Origin: Alphaproteobacteria bacterium
GTDB taxonomy: Bacteria; Pseudomonadota; Alphaproteobacteria; Sphingomonadales; Sphingomonadaceae
Direction: 5' to 3'
DNA length: 21,683 bases
Assembly: GCA_005882415.1 (NCBI GenBank)
Contig: VBAE01000062.1
Span: 1 to 21,683 of the forward strand
Below, one piece after another: positions 7,663-15,005 of the stretch (positions are counted from its first letter, which is position 1; every line of letters begins with the position of its first letter). The translations under genes were made by a program, and so were the position numbers. The notes under the pieces are model-generated. The model did no database searches, was not told the origin of the DNA, and saw only the letters and a list, made by a program, of their open reading frames with translations.

Positions 7663-9660
7663 TCAGCGCTCCACCTTCTCGATAACGCCGATGCGGGCGA
7701 GGGTTTCCAGATATTGCTCCACCTCCTGCAGCGGCGCAGGACCGACCGACCCCACCAGCTCGGCGCGGATCTGCTCGGCGGAGCGGTGGCCGTCGACCAG
7801 GTTCAGCGCCTCGTAACCGTAGCTAGGCCCCTCCCACCACGGCACGCGATCGAGCAAAGCCGGCCGCGCCAGGCCGGCTTTCTTTAAATGATCGTCGAAC
7901 CAGCTGTAGCCGAACCCGTCCATCGGGCCCTTGAGCGACGCGACTCGACGATAGACCCCGCCGCCTTGAAGCGGAGCCTGGGTGCGAAGTGCCGGTGCCG
8001 GAAGGCCGAACCGGCTGACCGAGGTCGCAACGGCAATTTCGCCCGCTGCGAACGCACGGCCCTCGGCACGCATATCCTCCTCGGTGGCAGAGGCGTCGGC
8101 CATGGCGGACTGGCGGCGAAGACGGTCGGCAGTGCGTTGCATCCACTCGCCCCTGAGGGCGCCCTGAAGACGCCGATCGTCCTTCGTCAGGTTCGCCAGA
8201 TACCAGGCCGAGCCAGCCGCGATGAACATGGCGCGCTTCATCTTGGTGGGATCGAGATTGCCGGGCACGTCCTTGTTGGTGTGGATGTAGATGTCCGGCC
8301 AATCGGCGATGTAGATCACCGGAACCCGCCAGCTTCCCTCGGCCCAGACCTGATGGTCGGAGCCTTCCGAGAAGCCGCCGATCCTGGCGTTGAGCGGGTT
8401 CTTGGTCCCTTCAGCGTCCAGCAGCGGGAAGGGTGCCACGCCGCGGTCGGCGTAGAGCGACGACTGGCCGTCCACCCAACGCGCAATGGCGAAGCCGACG
8501 TCCGAGACGAAGCTCGGCAGGCTCGGCGGCGATCCCTCCACGGTCAGCGAGCCATGGGTGATGTCCGTATTGCCGCCGATCATGTCCATGTGGACCGTCG
8601 CAAGCGCCCGCTTGGGGAACTCCGGCCGGGCGTTGAGCAGCGAGATCGTGCATTCGACCTCGCACGGCCAGACGAAGCGGATCGTCCGCTGGGGCTGCGG
8701 CAGCTTCCCGTCGGCGACGAGGCGGTTGAGGGTCCGCGCGATCTCGAGGATTCCCGAGCAGCCGCTGGCATTGTCGTTGGCGCCCGGCGAGGGATGGTCG
8801 AGGTGGCAGGAGAAGACGATCTCGTGCCCCCGGTCCTTGCCGGGAATGACCGCGGTGGGGATGAGGTAAGCGCTCGGGCTCCGCTCCGCCTTCACCTCGG
8901 CATGGAGCCGCACAGTTTCGCCCTTCGAAAGCCGCGCCTGCCAGGCGTGGGCGCGGGCGGGGGAGACCATGAAGGCGAAGGTCGGGTCTTCCCAGGTATC
9001 GAGATGGCCCCAGCGGATCAGGCTCTGGTCGTCGCCCCACCAGGCGCTCTTCTGGTTCTGCGCCCAGGAGACGATCCCCGCCGCGCCATATTTGGTGACC
9101 GCCAGCGGCGCCGCATCGCCGGGCTGGCCGGAGACGAGGACCAGCTTCCCGCGCACGTCCTTGCCGGCATAGTCGCTCTCCGCGGCGCCGGTGCCAACGT
9201 CGACCAGCTCCGCCTCCGCCCGTCCGCTGACGCTGTCCTGCGCGAGAATAATGGGGTCCTCGGCCCAGGAGGCGACCCGCTCCGAATCCTTCCAGGCCGC
9301 CCCGTCTTGCCGCTGCTCCCAAAGCTCGGCGAAGCTTGCGTTCCAGCCGGGGCGGGAGCGCTGGGTGCCGTAGAAGATCTTGCCGTCCGCCGGCAGGGAG
9401 ATGATCTCCACCTCCTTGAGGCCATATTGGTTGAGCCGGTCGCGGATCAGCTCGGCCGCGGCGCGATAGCCCGCGGAGCCGCGCATCCGGTGGTTGAGCG
9501 ACAGCGCCTGAACGGTCCGCTTCGCCTGCGCGCCCGAGACTTCAGCAGCGATCGCCTGCGCTTCGGCCGCCTTGAGCAGCGGGACTGTATCGCCGGGCTT
9601 CTGCGCCGCGACCGATGCGGCGAGGGCGGCGGTGAGGATGAAGCCGTGGCGCAGACGCAT
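7663..9660 (-). CDS. Exported M28-family aminopeptidase with DUF4910-like features
   Basis: Zinc exopeptidase predicted to act in the periplasm or outside the cell. The 665-residue product starts with a signal peptide (MRLRHGFILTAALAASVAAQ). A protease-associated-like insert (about 135-260) follows, then the peptidase core with HLDHPSPGANDNASG (His286, Asp296), PCEVEC (Glu334/Glu336), HMDMIGG (Asp359) and EGSDHQ (His436) as likely metal and catalytic residues. The catalytic glutamates appear as E-x-E rather than the classic EE, which fits the aminopeptidase-like side of the clan. The last 70 residues (from about 595) look like a small winged-helix or PqqD-like module. The ATG at 9660 has GGGGGAT upstream; starting earlier would put non-exported sequence before the signal peptide. 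First gene of the M28-sseA-metC-mscS run. Confidence 0.88.
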   Translation of the reverse strand: MRLRHGFILTAALAASVAAQKPGDTVPLLKAAEAQAIAAEVSGAQAKRTVQALSLNHRMRGSAGYRAAAELIRDRLNQYGLKEVEIISLPADGKIFYGTQRSRPGWNASFAELWEQRQDGAAWKDSERVASWAEDPIILAQDSVSGRAEAELVDVGTGAAESDYAGKDVRGKLVLVSGQPGDAAPLAVTKYGAAGIVSWAQNQKSAWWGDDQSLIRWGHLDTWEDPTFAFMVSPARAHAWQARLSKGETVRLHAEVKAERSPSAYLIPTAVIPGKDRGHEIVFSCHLDHPSPGANDNASGCSGILEIARTLNRLVADGKLPQPQRTIRFVWPCEVECTISLLNARPEFPKRALATVHMDMIGGNTDITHGSLTVEGSPPSLPSFVSDVGFAIARWVDGQSSLYADRGVAPFPLLDAEGTKNPLNARIGGFSEGSDHQVWAEGSWRVPVIYIADWPDIYIHTNKDVPGNLDPTKMKRAMFIAAGSAWYLANLTKDDRRLQGALRGEWMQRTADRLRRQSAMADASATEEDMRAEGRAFAAGEIAVATSVSRFGLPAPALRTQAPLQGGGVYRRVASLKGPMDGFGYSWFDDHLKKAGLARPALLDRVPWWEGPSYGYEALNLVDGHRSAEQIRAELVGSVGPAPLQEVEQYLETLARIGVIEKVER

Positions 9661-9684
9661 GCAGATCCCCCATGAAACGGCGAA

Positions 9685-9714
9685 GGAGGCGAAGCGCCTG
9701 CGCGCTCCGCCTCC
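9685..9714 (-). terminator. Hairpin between the M13 and M28 genes, possible terminator
   Basis: GGAGGCGAAGCGC (9685-9697) pairs with GCGCTCCGCCTCC (9702-9714) at 12 of 13 positions around a 4-base loop. On the minus strand it follows the M13 stop (9771) and precedes the M28 start (9660). The bases after it are only moderately T-rich (TTCGCCGTTTC), so it may be a weak intrinsic terminator or a leader hairpin of the M28 mRNA. Confidence 0.45.
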
Positions 9715-9770
9715 TCCTCGTTCCACCATGTCCCAGCGCCGGCCGCAAGCCCTGCGGCGAGTGGGCGCGC

Positions 9771-11727
9771 TTACCAGACCCGGACGCGGTCCTCGGGCTT
9801 GAGGTACAGCGCGTCGCCCGGCTTCACGTCGAACGCGGCATACCATTCGTCGATGTTGCGAAGCGTGCCGTCGACGCGCCAGCGGGCGGGAGAGTGGACG
9901 TCCGAGACCAGGATCATCTTTTCGATGTCCGGACGGTATTTGCCGCGCCAGGCCTGCGCCCAGGCGAGGAAGAAGCGCTGGTCCCCCGTCAGGCCGCCGA
10001 TCACCGGCGGCTTCTTGCCCTTCAGCGAGGCGTGATAGGCATCGAGCGCGATCCGCACGCCGCCCTGGTCGCCGATATTCTCGCCCAAAGTCAGCTTGCC
10101 GTTTACGTTCATTCCGGGAACGCCTTGATAGCCGCTATATTGCGCGGCAAGCCTGTCGGCCTCGCCGGTGAAGCGGGTGGCGTCGGCCGCCTGCCACCAG
10201 TCGCGAAGCTCGCCGGCATCGTCGAACTTGCGGCCGGTATCGTCGAAGCTGTGGGTGATCTCATGGCCGATCACCGCACCGATCGCGCCGTAATTCACCG
10301 CCGCGTCCGCCTTGGGGTCGAACATCGGCGCCTGAAGGAAGGCGGCCGGAAAGACGATCTCGTTGGCGAGCGGGTTGAAGTAGGCGTTCAGAGTCTGCGG
10401 GGTCATCCCCCATTCCTCGCGGTCCATCGGCTGGCCGAGGCGGGCGAGCTGATAGGCATTCTCGAACGCGGACGCCCGCTCGACGCTGTGGTAGAGGTCC
10501 GCGGGATCGACCGCGACGCCGCTATAGTCGCGCCACTTGTTCGGATAGCCGACCTTGACCCGCTGGGTGGCGAGCTTCTTGAACGCGACCGCACGGGTTT
10601 CCGGCGACATCCAGGTGGCATTCTCGATCCGAACGCGCATCGCCTTGTGCAGGTTCGCGACCAGTTCCTCCATCATCTTCTTCGAGGACGCGGGGAAGTA
10701 GCGGGCGACATATTCCTGGCCGAGCGCTTCGCCGAGGCTGCCGTCGACAAGCATCACGCCGCGCTTCCAGCGGGGCAGATTCTGCGGCTGGCCGCTCATC
10801 GCCTTCGAGAATTCGAACTGGTTGTCGACGAAACGCTTCGACAGATAGGGCGAGGCCTGGCCGGTGATGCGGATCGCCTCCCACGCCTTCAGGGTCTCGA
10901 GCGGCGTCTCGGCGAAGATTTTGGCGACCTTGGGCACCGCGGTGTCCTGGCCGACGATGATCCGGTCGAGCCTGGGCAGGCCGGCGGCGGTGAACAGCGC
11001 CTTCCAATCCATGTCGGGGGCATAGGCCTGGAGCTCGTTGACGCTCATCGGGTGGTAGGCCTTGTTCGGGTCGCGACGCTCGGTGCGGGTCCAGGTGGAC
11101 TCGGCGATAAGCGTCGCGCTTCGGCTTGAACTGCTCGGTCAGGTAGAAGTCGCGGTCGGGGAGGCCCATGCCGCCGATGCCGAGCGTGGCGGTGTAGACC
11201 TTGGGACCCTTCAAGTCCGGGATCACGCCGACGCCGAAGATGGACGAGCCGAACTTGCGGTTGCTCTCGCCCATGATGCGGATCATGTCGCCGCGGCTGG
11301 CCGCCGCCTTGACCGGGGCGAGGCTGGCCATCAGCGGCTTGGCGTCGAGCGCCTCGAGCCGCGCTTCGTCCATGAAGCTGGAATAAAGTCCGCCGATCTT
11401 GCGGGCGGTATCGCTGTGAGGGGAACGCGCACTTTCGTCGATTAACGAGCGAAGCTGGGCCTGGGTCATGTTGTACAGGTCCATCGTGACCCCGATGCCC
11501 ATCTGATCCGCCGGAAACTCCGCCGACTTCATCCAGGAGCCGTTAGCATAATCGAAGAAACTCTGACCCGGCTTCACCGCCCGGTCGCCGGCGCTGAGGT
11601 CGATGCCCCATTTGCCGAAATCCCGCTTCGCCGCCGGCGCGGGGACAGCCTCGTCGGGCGCGGCGGCAACCGCATTGCCGACCGCGAGTGCGGCGAGCGA
11701 AGCGGCGATCAAAATGGCTTTGTTCAT
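9771..11727 (-). pseudogene. M13-family (neprilysin-like) metallopeptidase, internal deletion with frameshift
   Basis: Exported zinc endopeptidase. It begins at an ATG (11727, AAAGGA upstream) with a signal peptide (MNKAILIAASLAALAVGNAVAAA) and the family's GIDLSAGDRAVKPGQSFFDY. Reading stays in frame to FKPKRDA (about 11115). The rest continues in another frame, entered at about LIAESTWTRTERRDPNKAY, to the TAA at 9771. That part holds NAYFNPLANEIVFPAA, the zinc motif HEITH (10265-10251), the third ligand motif ENIGD (10082-10068), and the VRVW C-terminus. About 30-35 residues normally lying between the two parts are absent. So a segment of about 100 bases, not a multiple of three, is missing at about 11108-11120. 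All catalytic residues lie in the second frame, so translation as written gives no active enzyme. Confidence 0.85.
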
Positions 11728-11824
11728 CGTGGCAATCCTTTCCGTGAACACGAAGTTCGCTTGTCCGGCGCCCCCCACGGGATGCCGCGATCACATATTA
11801 TTGTTATGAGTGAGTGGTTTAGCC
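11728..11824 (-). promoter_or_regulatory. AT-rich upstream region of the M13 gene
   Basis: The 97 bases between the membrane-protein stop and the M13 start contain a sharp AT-rich island at about 11793-11819 (on the minus strand ACTCATAACAATAATATG), with TAATAT as a -10-like hexamer. No good -35 box is visible at the right distance. A promoter for M13 is plausible here but not proven. Confidence 0.3.
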
Positions 11825-12295
11825 CTACACCGCGCTGCGCCGTTCGAGCAAGGCGAAGCGCATCAGCGCCGCCGCAATCGAGCAAGACAGGACAATGTGG
11901 ATCGCCTCGCGCCCGCCCAACGGCTCGAACATGGTGAGGAAATAGAGGCCGATGCAGCACAAAGCCGAGGCCCAGAAGCCGGAGGTGAATGCGGCGGAGC
12001 GGTGCTGGCGGGTGAGCTCGTCGAACAGCAAATGGCGCACCTTGCGGCCCCGAAGCAGCATACCGCCGCTGGCAAGGAGAAAGAGCAGCATCGCCGCCCA
12101 GACCAGCCAGGCCGAGATCTTGACCGTCGTCACGGTGCGGTAATCGTCGACCCCGCCCTGGAGGTAGAAGCCCTGCCAGCCGAGGAACAGGGACGCCTGG
12201 ACCATGAACATCCTCGCCCGGGTCCGGCCCAGCCGCGCCGCTTTCTCGACGTCGGCGGCGTGGCTCGGCTCATTCGGCTCCAGTGTCGTGCCCAT
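11825..12295 (-). CDS. Small integral membrane protein paired with an XRE regulator
   Basis: I do not recognise the family by name. The 156-residue protein has four likely membrane segments (about 28-46, 58-80, 104-122, 130-148) and short charged loops, including GRKVRHLLFDELTRQHR between the second and third. There is no signal peptide. The ATG at 12295 lies 26 bases inside the end of the regulator gene, indicating coupling. Small membrane proteins encoded right after an 80-residue XRE regulator are a recurrent arrangement in proteobacteria; such regulators usually control their own operon. What the protein senses or transports cannot be told from the sequence. Confidence 0.75.
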   Translation of the reverse strand: MGTTLEPNEPSHAADVEKAARLGRTRARMFMVQASLFLGWQGFYLQGGVDDYRTVTTVKISAWLVWAAMLLFLLASGGMLLRGRKVRHLLFDELTRQHRSAAFTSGFWASALCCIGLYFLTMFEPLGGREAIHIVLSCSIAAALMRFALLERRSAV

Positions 12296-12509
12296 CGTCG
12301 AAAATCTCCTCGATCGGCCGTTCGAACAATCGGGCGAGCTTGAAGGCGAGCGGCAGCGAGGGATCGTATTTGCCGGTCTCGATCGCGTTCACGGCCTGGC
12401 GCGAGACGCCGAGCCGCCCGCCGAGCTCGGCCTGGCTCCAGTCCCGCTCGGCCCTCAAGACCTTCAAACGATTCTTCACGCGCTCCCCAAGCCCGACCGA
12501 TGCGGCCAT
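12270..12509 (-). CDS. Small XRE-family transcriptional regulator
   Basis: DNA-binding repressor-type protein of 79 residues, nearly all a single HTH_3 domain: WSQAELGGRLGVSRQAVNAIETGKYDPSLPLAFKLARLF (residues 24-62), then a short acidic tail. The recognition helix is in the SRQAVNAIE stretch. The ATG at 12509 lies 7 bases after a -10-like box, which fits a leaderless mRNA. A GTG at 12479 (VKNRLKVLRAERDW), preceded by GGGGAG, would give the more usual family length and is a real alternative. It overlaps the downstream membrane-protein gene by 26 bases. The near-perfect palindrome at 12548-12570 is a likely operator for it. Confidence 0.88.
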   Translation of the reverse strand: MAASVGLGERVKNRLKVLRAERDWSQAELGGRLGVSRQAVNAIETGKYDPSLPLAFKLARLFERPIEEIFDDGHDTGAE

Positions 12510-12516
12510 GACCGAA

Positions 12517-12570
12517 GAGCTAGAGGAGCATCTCCTCGATGTCAAGCAACCATGACATTATGTCGTGGTT
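12517..12570 (-). promoter_or_regulatory. Promoter and operator-like palindrome of the XRE operon
   Basis: On the minus strand there is a consensus -35 TTGACA (12545-12540), a 17-base spacer and a weak -10 TAGCTC (12522-12517). Two bases upstream of the -35 lies AACCATGACA-TTA-TGTCGTGGTT (12548-12570), matching at 9 of 10 arm positions. A second dyad, GAGGAG-ATG-CTCCTC (12524-12538), fills the spacer. Either dyad could bind the XRE protein and give autoregulation; this is inferred from position. Confidence 0.6.
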
Positions 12571-12577
12571 CCCTTCC

Positions 12578-14032
12578 TCAGCGGCTGCGAATGAATTCGC
12601 GTATGTCGCGGCTGAGCTTGGCGCGGTCCTCGTCGCGGACGTACATCATGTGGCCGGCGTCGTAATAATGGAACTGGACCCGGTCGGCAGGGATGCCGCC
12701 GCGGCTCAGCGCAAATTCGGCGCCGAAGAAGGGCGTTGCGAAATCGTACCAGCCCTGGGCGACGAACACCTTGAGGCCGCTATTCTCGCGAAGCGACCAG
12801 TCGCGCACCCCGCCGATGGTTACGTACTGGCGGTCGGTGGTGAAGCCGAGGTCGGAGCGGGCGTAGGCGTTGAGCGCCGCCGTGTAGCCGCCGTCGATGC
12901 CGTAGAAGCTCGGATCGTTGTCGGGATTCTCGCCGGCATTGTCATAGTCCTTGCCGGTGTAGCGTGTGTCGAGCCGGCCGATGGTCATGCCGCGGTCGCG
13001 GAGCAGCTCCTTGAAGAAGCGGAACGGGGCGACGCGGAGGTTCGCCTGGTCGAGATAGGCTTCGGAGAGGCCCGTGTAGCGCGAGAGCTGAGTGCGGACC
13101 TGGGCGCGCTCCTCGGCGGGGAGGCGGTTCCCCTTGGCGAGCGCGGTGAGATAGGGGCCGCTCGCGAACTGGCGCGCTTCCTCGGCGAACTGCTCGACCG
13201 AGGCGGGCGGGTTCGAGACCTTGTGGTGGTAGTAAGCCGTCGTCGCCATCGACGGCAGGTTTACGACGTAGGACATCTCGTTGCCGGGCGTATCCGCTTG
13301 GAGACTGAAGTCGAGGATCGTCGAGATCAGCAGGATGCCGTTAAGCGCAACGTCGTTGTAGCCGCCCATCAATTCGTGGGCGACGGCGGCGGAGCGGGTG
13401 GTGCCGTAGCTCTCGCCGCCGAGATATTTGGGCGCATTCCAGCGATTATTCTCGCTCAGCCAGGTGCGGATGAACTGCGAAATGGACTTGGCGTCCGAGG
13501 TGACACCCCAATATTCCTTCGCCTCGGTCTTCCCCAGCGCATGGCTGAAGCCCGTCCCCACCGGATCGATGAACACGATGTCGGTAACGTCGAGCAAAGA
13601 GTCCGCATTGTCGACGATCGGGTAGGGCGGCGCGCCGTCGTCGCGGGCGTCCGAGGGGATTGCGACGCGCTTGGGGCCGAAGGCGCCCATGTGCAGCCAG
13701 AGCGAGCCCGAGCCCGGGCCGCCGTTGAACAGGAAGGTGACCGGCCGGTTGGGATCGCGCGGCCCCTCCTTCACATAGGATACCGAGAAGATGCTTGCCT
13801 TGGGCGTGCCATCCTCGGCCTTGAGATAGGTCTCGCTCGCCGTGGCGGTGTAGGCGATGCGCGCGCCGCCGAAGGTGCCGGTGTGATGGGTGACGGAGAC
13901 GGTCGGCGGCGGCACCGGCTTGTCGGGATTGTCCTGCTTGGCGGGCGCCGCGGCGCCCTGCTGGGCGGCGGCGGGCGCGGCGAGCGCGATGGTGGCGGCG
14001 GCGAGTGCGGCGGCGGTCTTCGTGAAGCGCAT
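12578..14032 (-). CDS. Exported S10-family serine carboxypeptidase
   Basis: Alpha/beta-hydrolase peptidase that removes C-terminal residues from peptides, expected in the periplasm. The 484-residue product has a signal peptide (MRFTKTAAALAAATIALAAPAAAQ), the oxyanion segment FNGGPGSGSLWLHMGAFGP (102-120), the nucleophile in GGESYGTTR (Ser208), Asp430 in GWYDFATPF and His461 in DAGHMMY. The triad is complete. The ATG at 14032 is the start because it begins the signal peptide; the open frame further upstream lacks one. Between GGVRDWSL and RENSGLKVF (near 12790) related proteins, as I recall them, have some 20-25 more residues. An in-frame deletion is possible there but much less certain than in the other genes. 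It is divergent from the GIY-YIG gene. Confidence 0.88.
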   Translation of the reverse strand: MRFTKTAAALAAATIALAAPAAAQQGAAAPAKQDNPDKPVPPPTVSVTHHTGTFGGARIAYTATASETYLKAEDGTPKASIFSVSYVKEGPRDPNRPVTFLFNGGPGSGSLWLHMGAFGPKRVAIPSDARDDGAPPYPIVDNADSLLDVTDIVFIDPVGTGFSHALGKTEAKEYWGVTSDAKSISQFIRTWLSENNRWNAPKYLGGESYGTTRSAAVAHELMGGYNDVALNGILLISTILDFSLQADTPGNEMSYVVNLPSMATTAYYHHKVSNPPASVEQFAEEARQFASGPYLTALAKGNRLPAEERAQVRTQLSRYTGLSEAYLDQANLRVAPFRFFKELLRDRGMTIGRLDTRYTGKDYDNAGENPDNDPSFYGIDGGYTAALNAYARSDLGFTTDRQYVTIGGVRDWSLRENSGLKVFVAQGWYDFATPFFGAEFALSRGGIPADRVQFHYYDAGHMMYVRDEDRAKLSRDIREFIRSR

Positions 14033-14108
14033 GGAGGGTCCCGGTGTTGGCGTGGTGGCGGAGGTATTGCACGGCGGTGGGGCGAAACAAAGCGGCTGCG
14101 CGCTCGCT

Positions 14109-14114
14109 ATTATA
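14109..14114 (-). promoter_or_regulatory. -10 box for the S10 peptidase gene
   Basis: A perfect TATAAT on the minus strand, 77 bases before the S10 start, in an AT-rich island inside GC-rich DNA. The hexamer 17 bases upstream (GGAGCA) is a poor -35 match, so an extended or activated promoter is possible. Confidence 0.45.
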
Positions 14115-14125
14115 TCCGGGTAATA

Positions 14126-14154
14126 TTGACTTGCTCCGGCGCCTACCCTATCGG
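14126..14154 (+). promoter_or_regulatory. Promoter for the GIY-YIG/queF pair
   Basis: TTGACT (14126-14131), a 17-base spacer and TATCGG (14149-14154), 22 bases before the ATG at 14177. It sits next to the divergent S10 -10 box, so both genes share one short control region. Confidence 0.45.
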
Positions 14155-14176
14155 CACCAGCGAGGGAGCGAAGAGC

Positions 14177-14512
14177 ATGGACGCCGAGACCAAAAGAGCA
14201 GCGGTAAGGGCCTATAAGGAGCGCGAGGTGCCGGCCGGCATCTACCGCATCCTCTGCCCCGCCACCGGAAAGCAATGGGTGGGGCGGGCGCCCGACCTCG
14301 GCACAATCCGCAACCGCCACTGGTCGGGCCTGCGCTTCGGCGGCTGCCCGATCCGGAGCCTGTCGTCGGCCTGGGCCGAGCATGGCGAAGCGGCGTTCCT
14401 GTTCGAGGAGCTGGAGCGCCTCCCCGCCGACACCTCGATCATGTCCCTCCCCCGCCTGCTCAAGGCGAGGCACGAACATTGGGTGGAAGCGCTGGGCGCG
14501 GAGGCGATCTGA
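14177..14512 (+). CDS. Small stand-alone GIY-YIG-like nuclease-family protein
   Basis: The 111-residue protein matches the compact GIY-YIG family seen in sphingomonads and relatives. GIYRI (residues 21-25) gives the GIY strand, and WVGRAPDLGTIRNRHW (34-49) the degenerate YIG strand, with WVG in place of YIG, and the following helix with conserved Arg/Asn. SSAWAEHGEAAFLFEELERL (63-82) gives the later helix and strand with the expected acidic residues. The family fold is a metal-dependent nuclease, but the cellular role of these short forms is unknown. No extra DNA-binding domain is attached. The ATG at 14177 has GAGGGAG 8 bases upstream. It is followed 46 bases later by queF on the same strand. 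Confidence 0.8.
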   Translation: MDAETKRAAVRAYKEREVPAGIYRILCPATGKQWVGRAPDLGTIRNRHWSGLRFGGCPIRSLSSAWAEHGEAAFLFEELERLPADTSIMSLPRLLKARHEHWVEALGAEAI

Positions 14513-14558
14513 CGGGCGCCGACTTCCCCCTGCCCGCTCCCCGCACTAGATAGCGGCC

Positions 14559-15005
14559 ATGGACGTCACCCATCTCGGCCGAACCAGCACCCTTCCCGCT
14601 TCTCCCAAGGAGGCGAAGCTCGATTATGTGCCCAATCCTCGCTCCGGGCGCACCTACATGGTGCGGTTCGCGGCGCCGGAGTTTACGTCGCTCTGCCCGG
14701 TCACCGGCCAGCCCGATTTCGCGCATCTCGTCATCGATTACGCGCCAGGGGAGACGATCGTCGAATCGAAGTCGTTGAAGCTGTTCCTCGGCTCGTTCCG
14801 CAACCATTGCGGCTTTCACGAGGATGTCACCGTGGGGATCGCCGAGCGGCTGGTGGAAGAGATGAAACCGCTCTGGCTGCGCATCGGCGGATACTGGTAT
14901 CCGCGCGGCGGGATCCCGATCGACGTGTTCTGGCAGAGCGGCGAGCCCCCCGCCGGCCTTTGGGTGCCCGCGCAGGACGTGTCAGGCTATCGCGGACGCG
15001 GCTGA
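14559..15005 (+). CDS. queF: NADPH-dependent 7-cyano-7-deazaguanine reductase
   Basis: Reduces preQ0 to preQ1 in queuosine tRNA modification, in the cytoplasm. The 148-residue protein is the short unimodular type. The nucleophilic Cys46 and the proton-transfer Asp53 lie in SLCPVTGQPDFA, the NADPH motif is ESKSLKLFL (69-77), and SFRNHCGFHED (79-89) contains the substrate-binding His and Glu. The length is normal and nothing is missing. The ATG at 14559 is preceded by TAGATA (14547-14552) and no Shine-Dalgarno site, suggesting a leaderless start. Its last 24 bases overlap the 3' end of the Sel1-repeat gene on the opposite strand. No other queuosine gene is in the window. Confidence 0.96.
   Translation: MDVTHLGRTSTLPASPKEAKLDYVPNPRSGRTYMVRFAAPEFTSLCPVTGQPDFAHLVIDYAPGETIVESKSLKLFLGSFRNHCGFHEDVTVGIAERLVEEMKPLWLRIGGYWYPRGGIPIDVFWQSGEPPAGLWVPAQDVSGYRGRG

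Noticed and set aside
7888..9675. Long plus-strand open frame opposite the M28 gene (595 codons)
   Set aside because: Codon-bias shadow; low-complexity composition, no motif, whereas the minus strand encodes a full M28 peptidase.
9672..11129. Long plus-strand open frame opposite the M13 gene
   Set aside because: Shadow of the M13 coding strand. Its ability to cross the M13 break does not help, since the protein has no family features.
12539..14176. Upstream extension of the GIY-YIG frame across the whole S10 gene
   Set aside because: Antisense to S10; the recognisable domain begins only after the ATG at 14177, which has its own Shine-Dalgarno site.
14513..14558. preQ1 riboswitch before queF
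   Set aside because: The gap is only 46 bases, C-rich, with no aptamer-like hairpin and A-rich tail, and queF looks leaderless.
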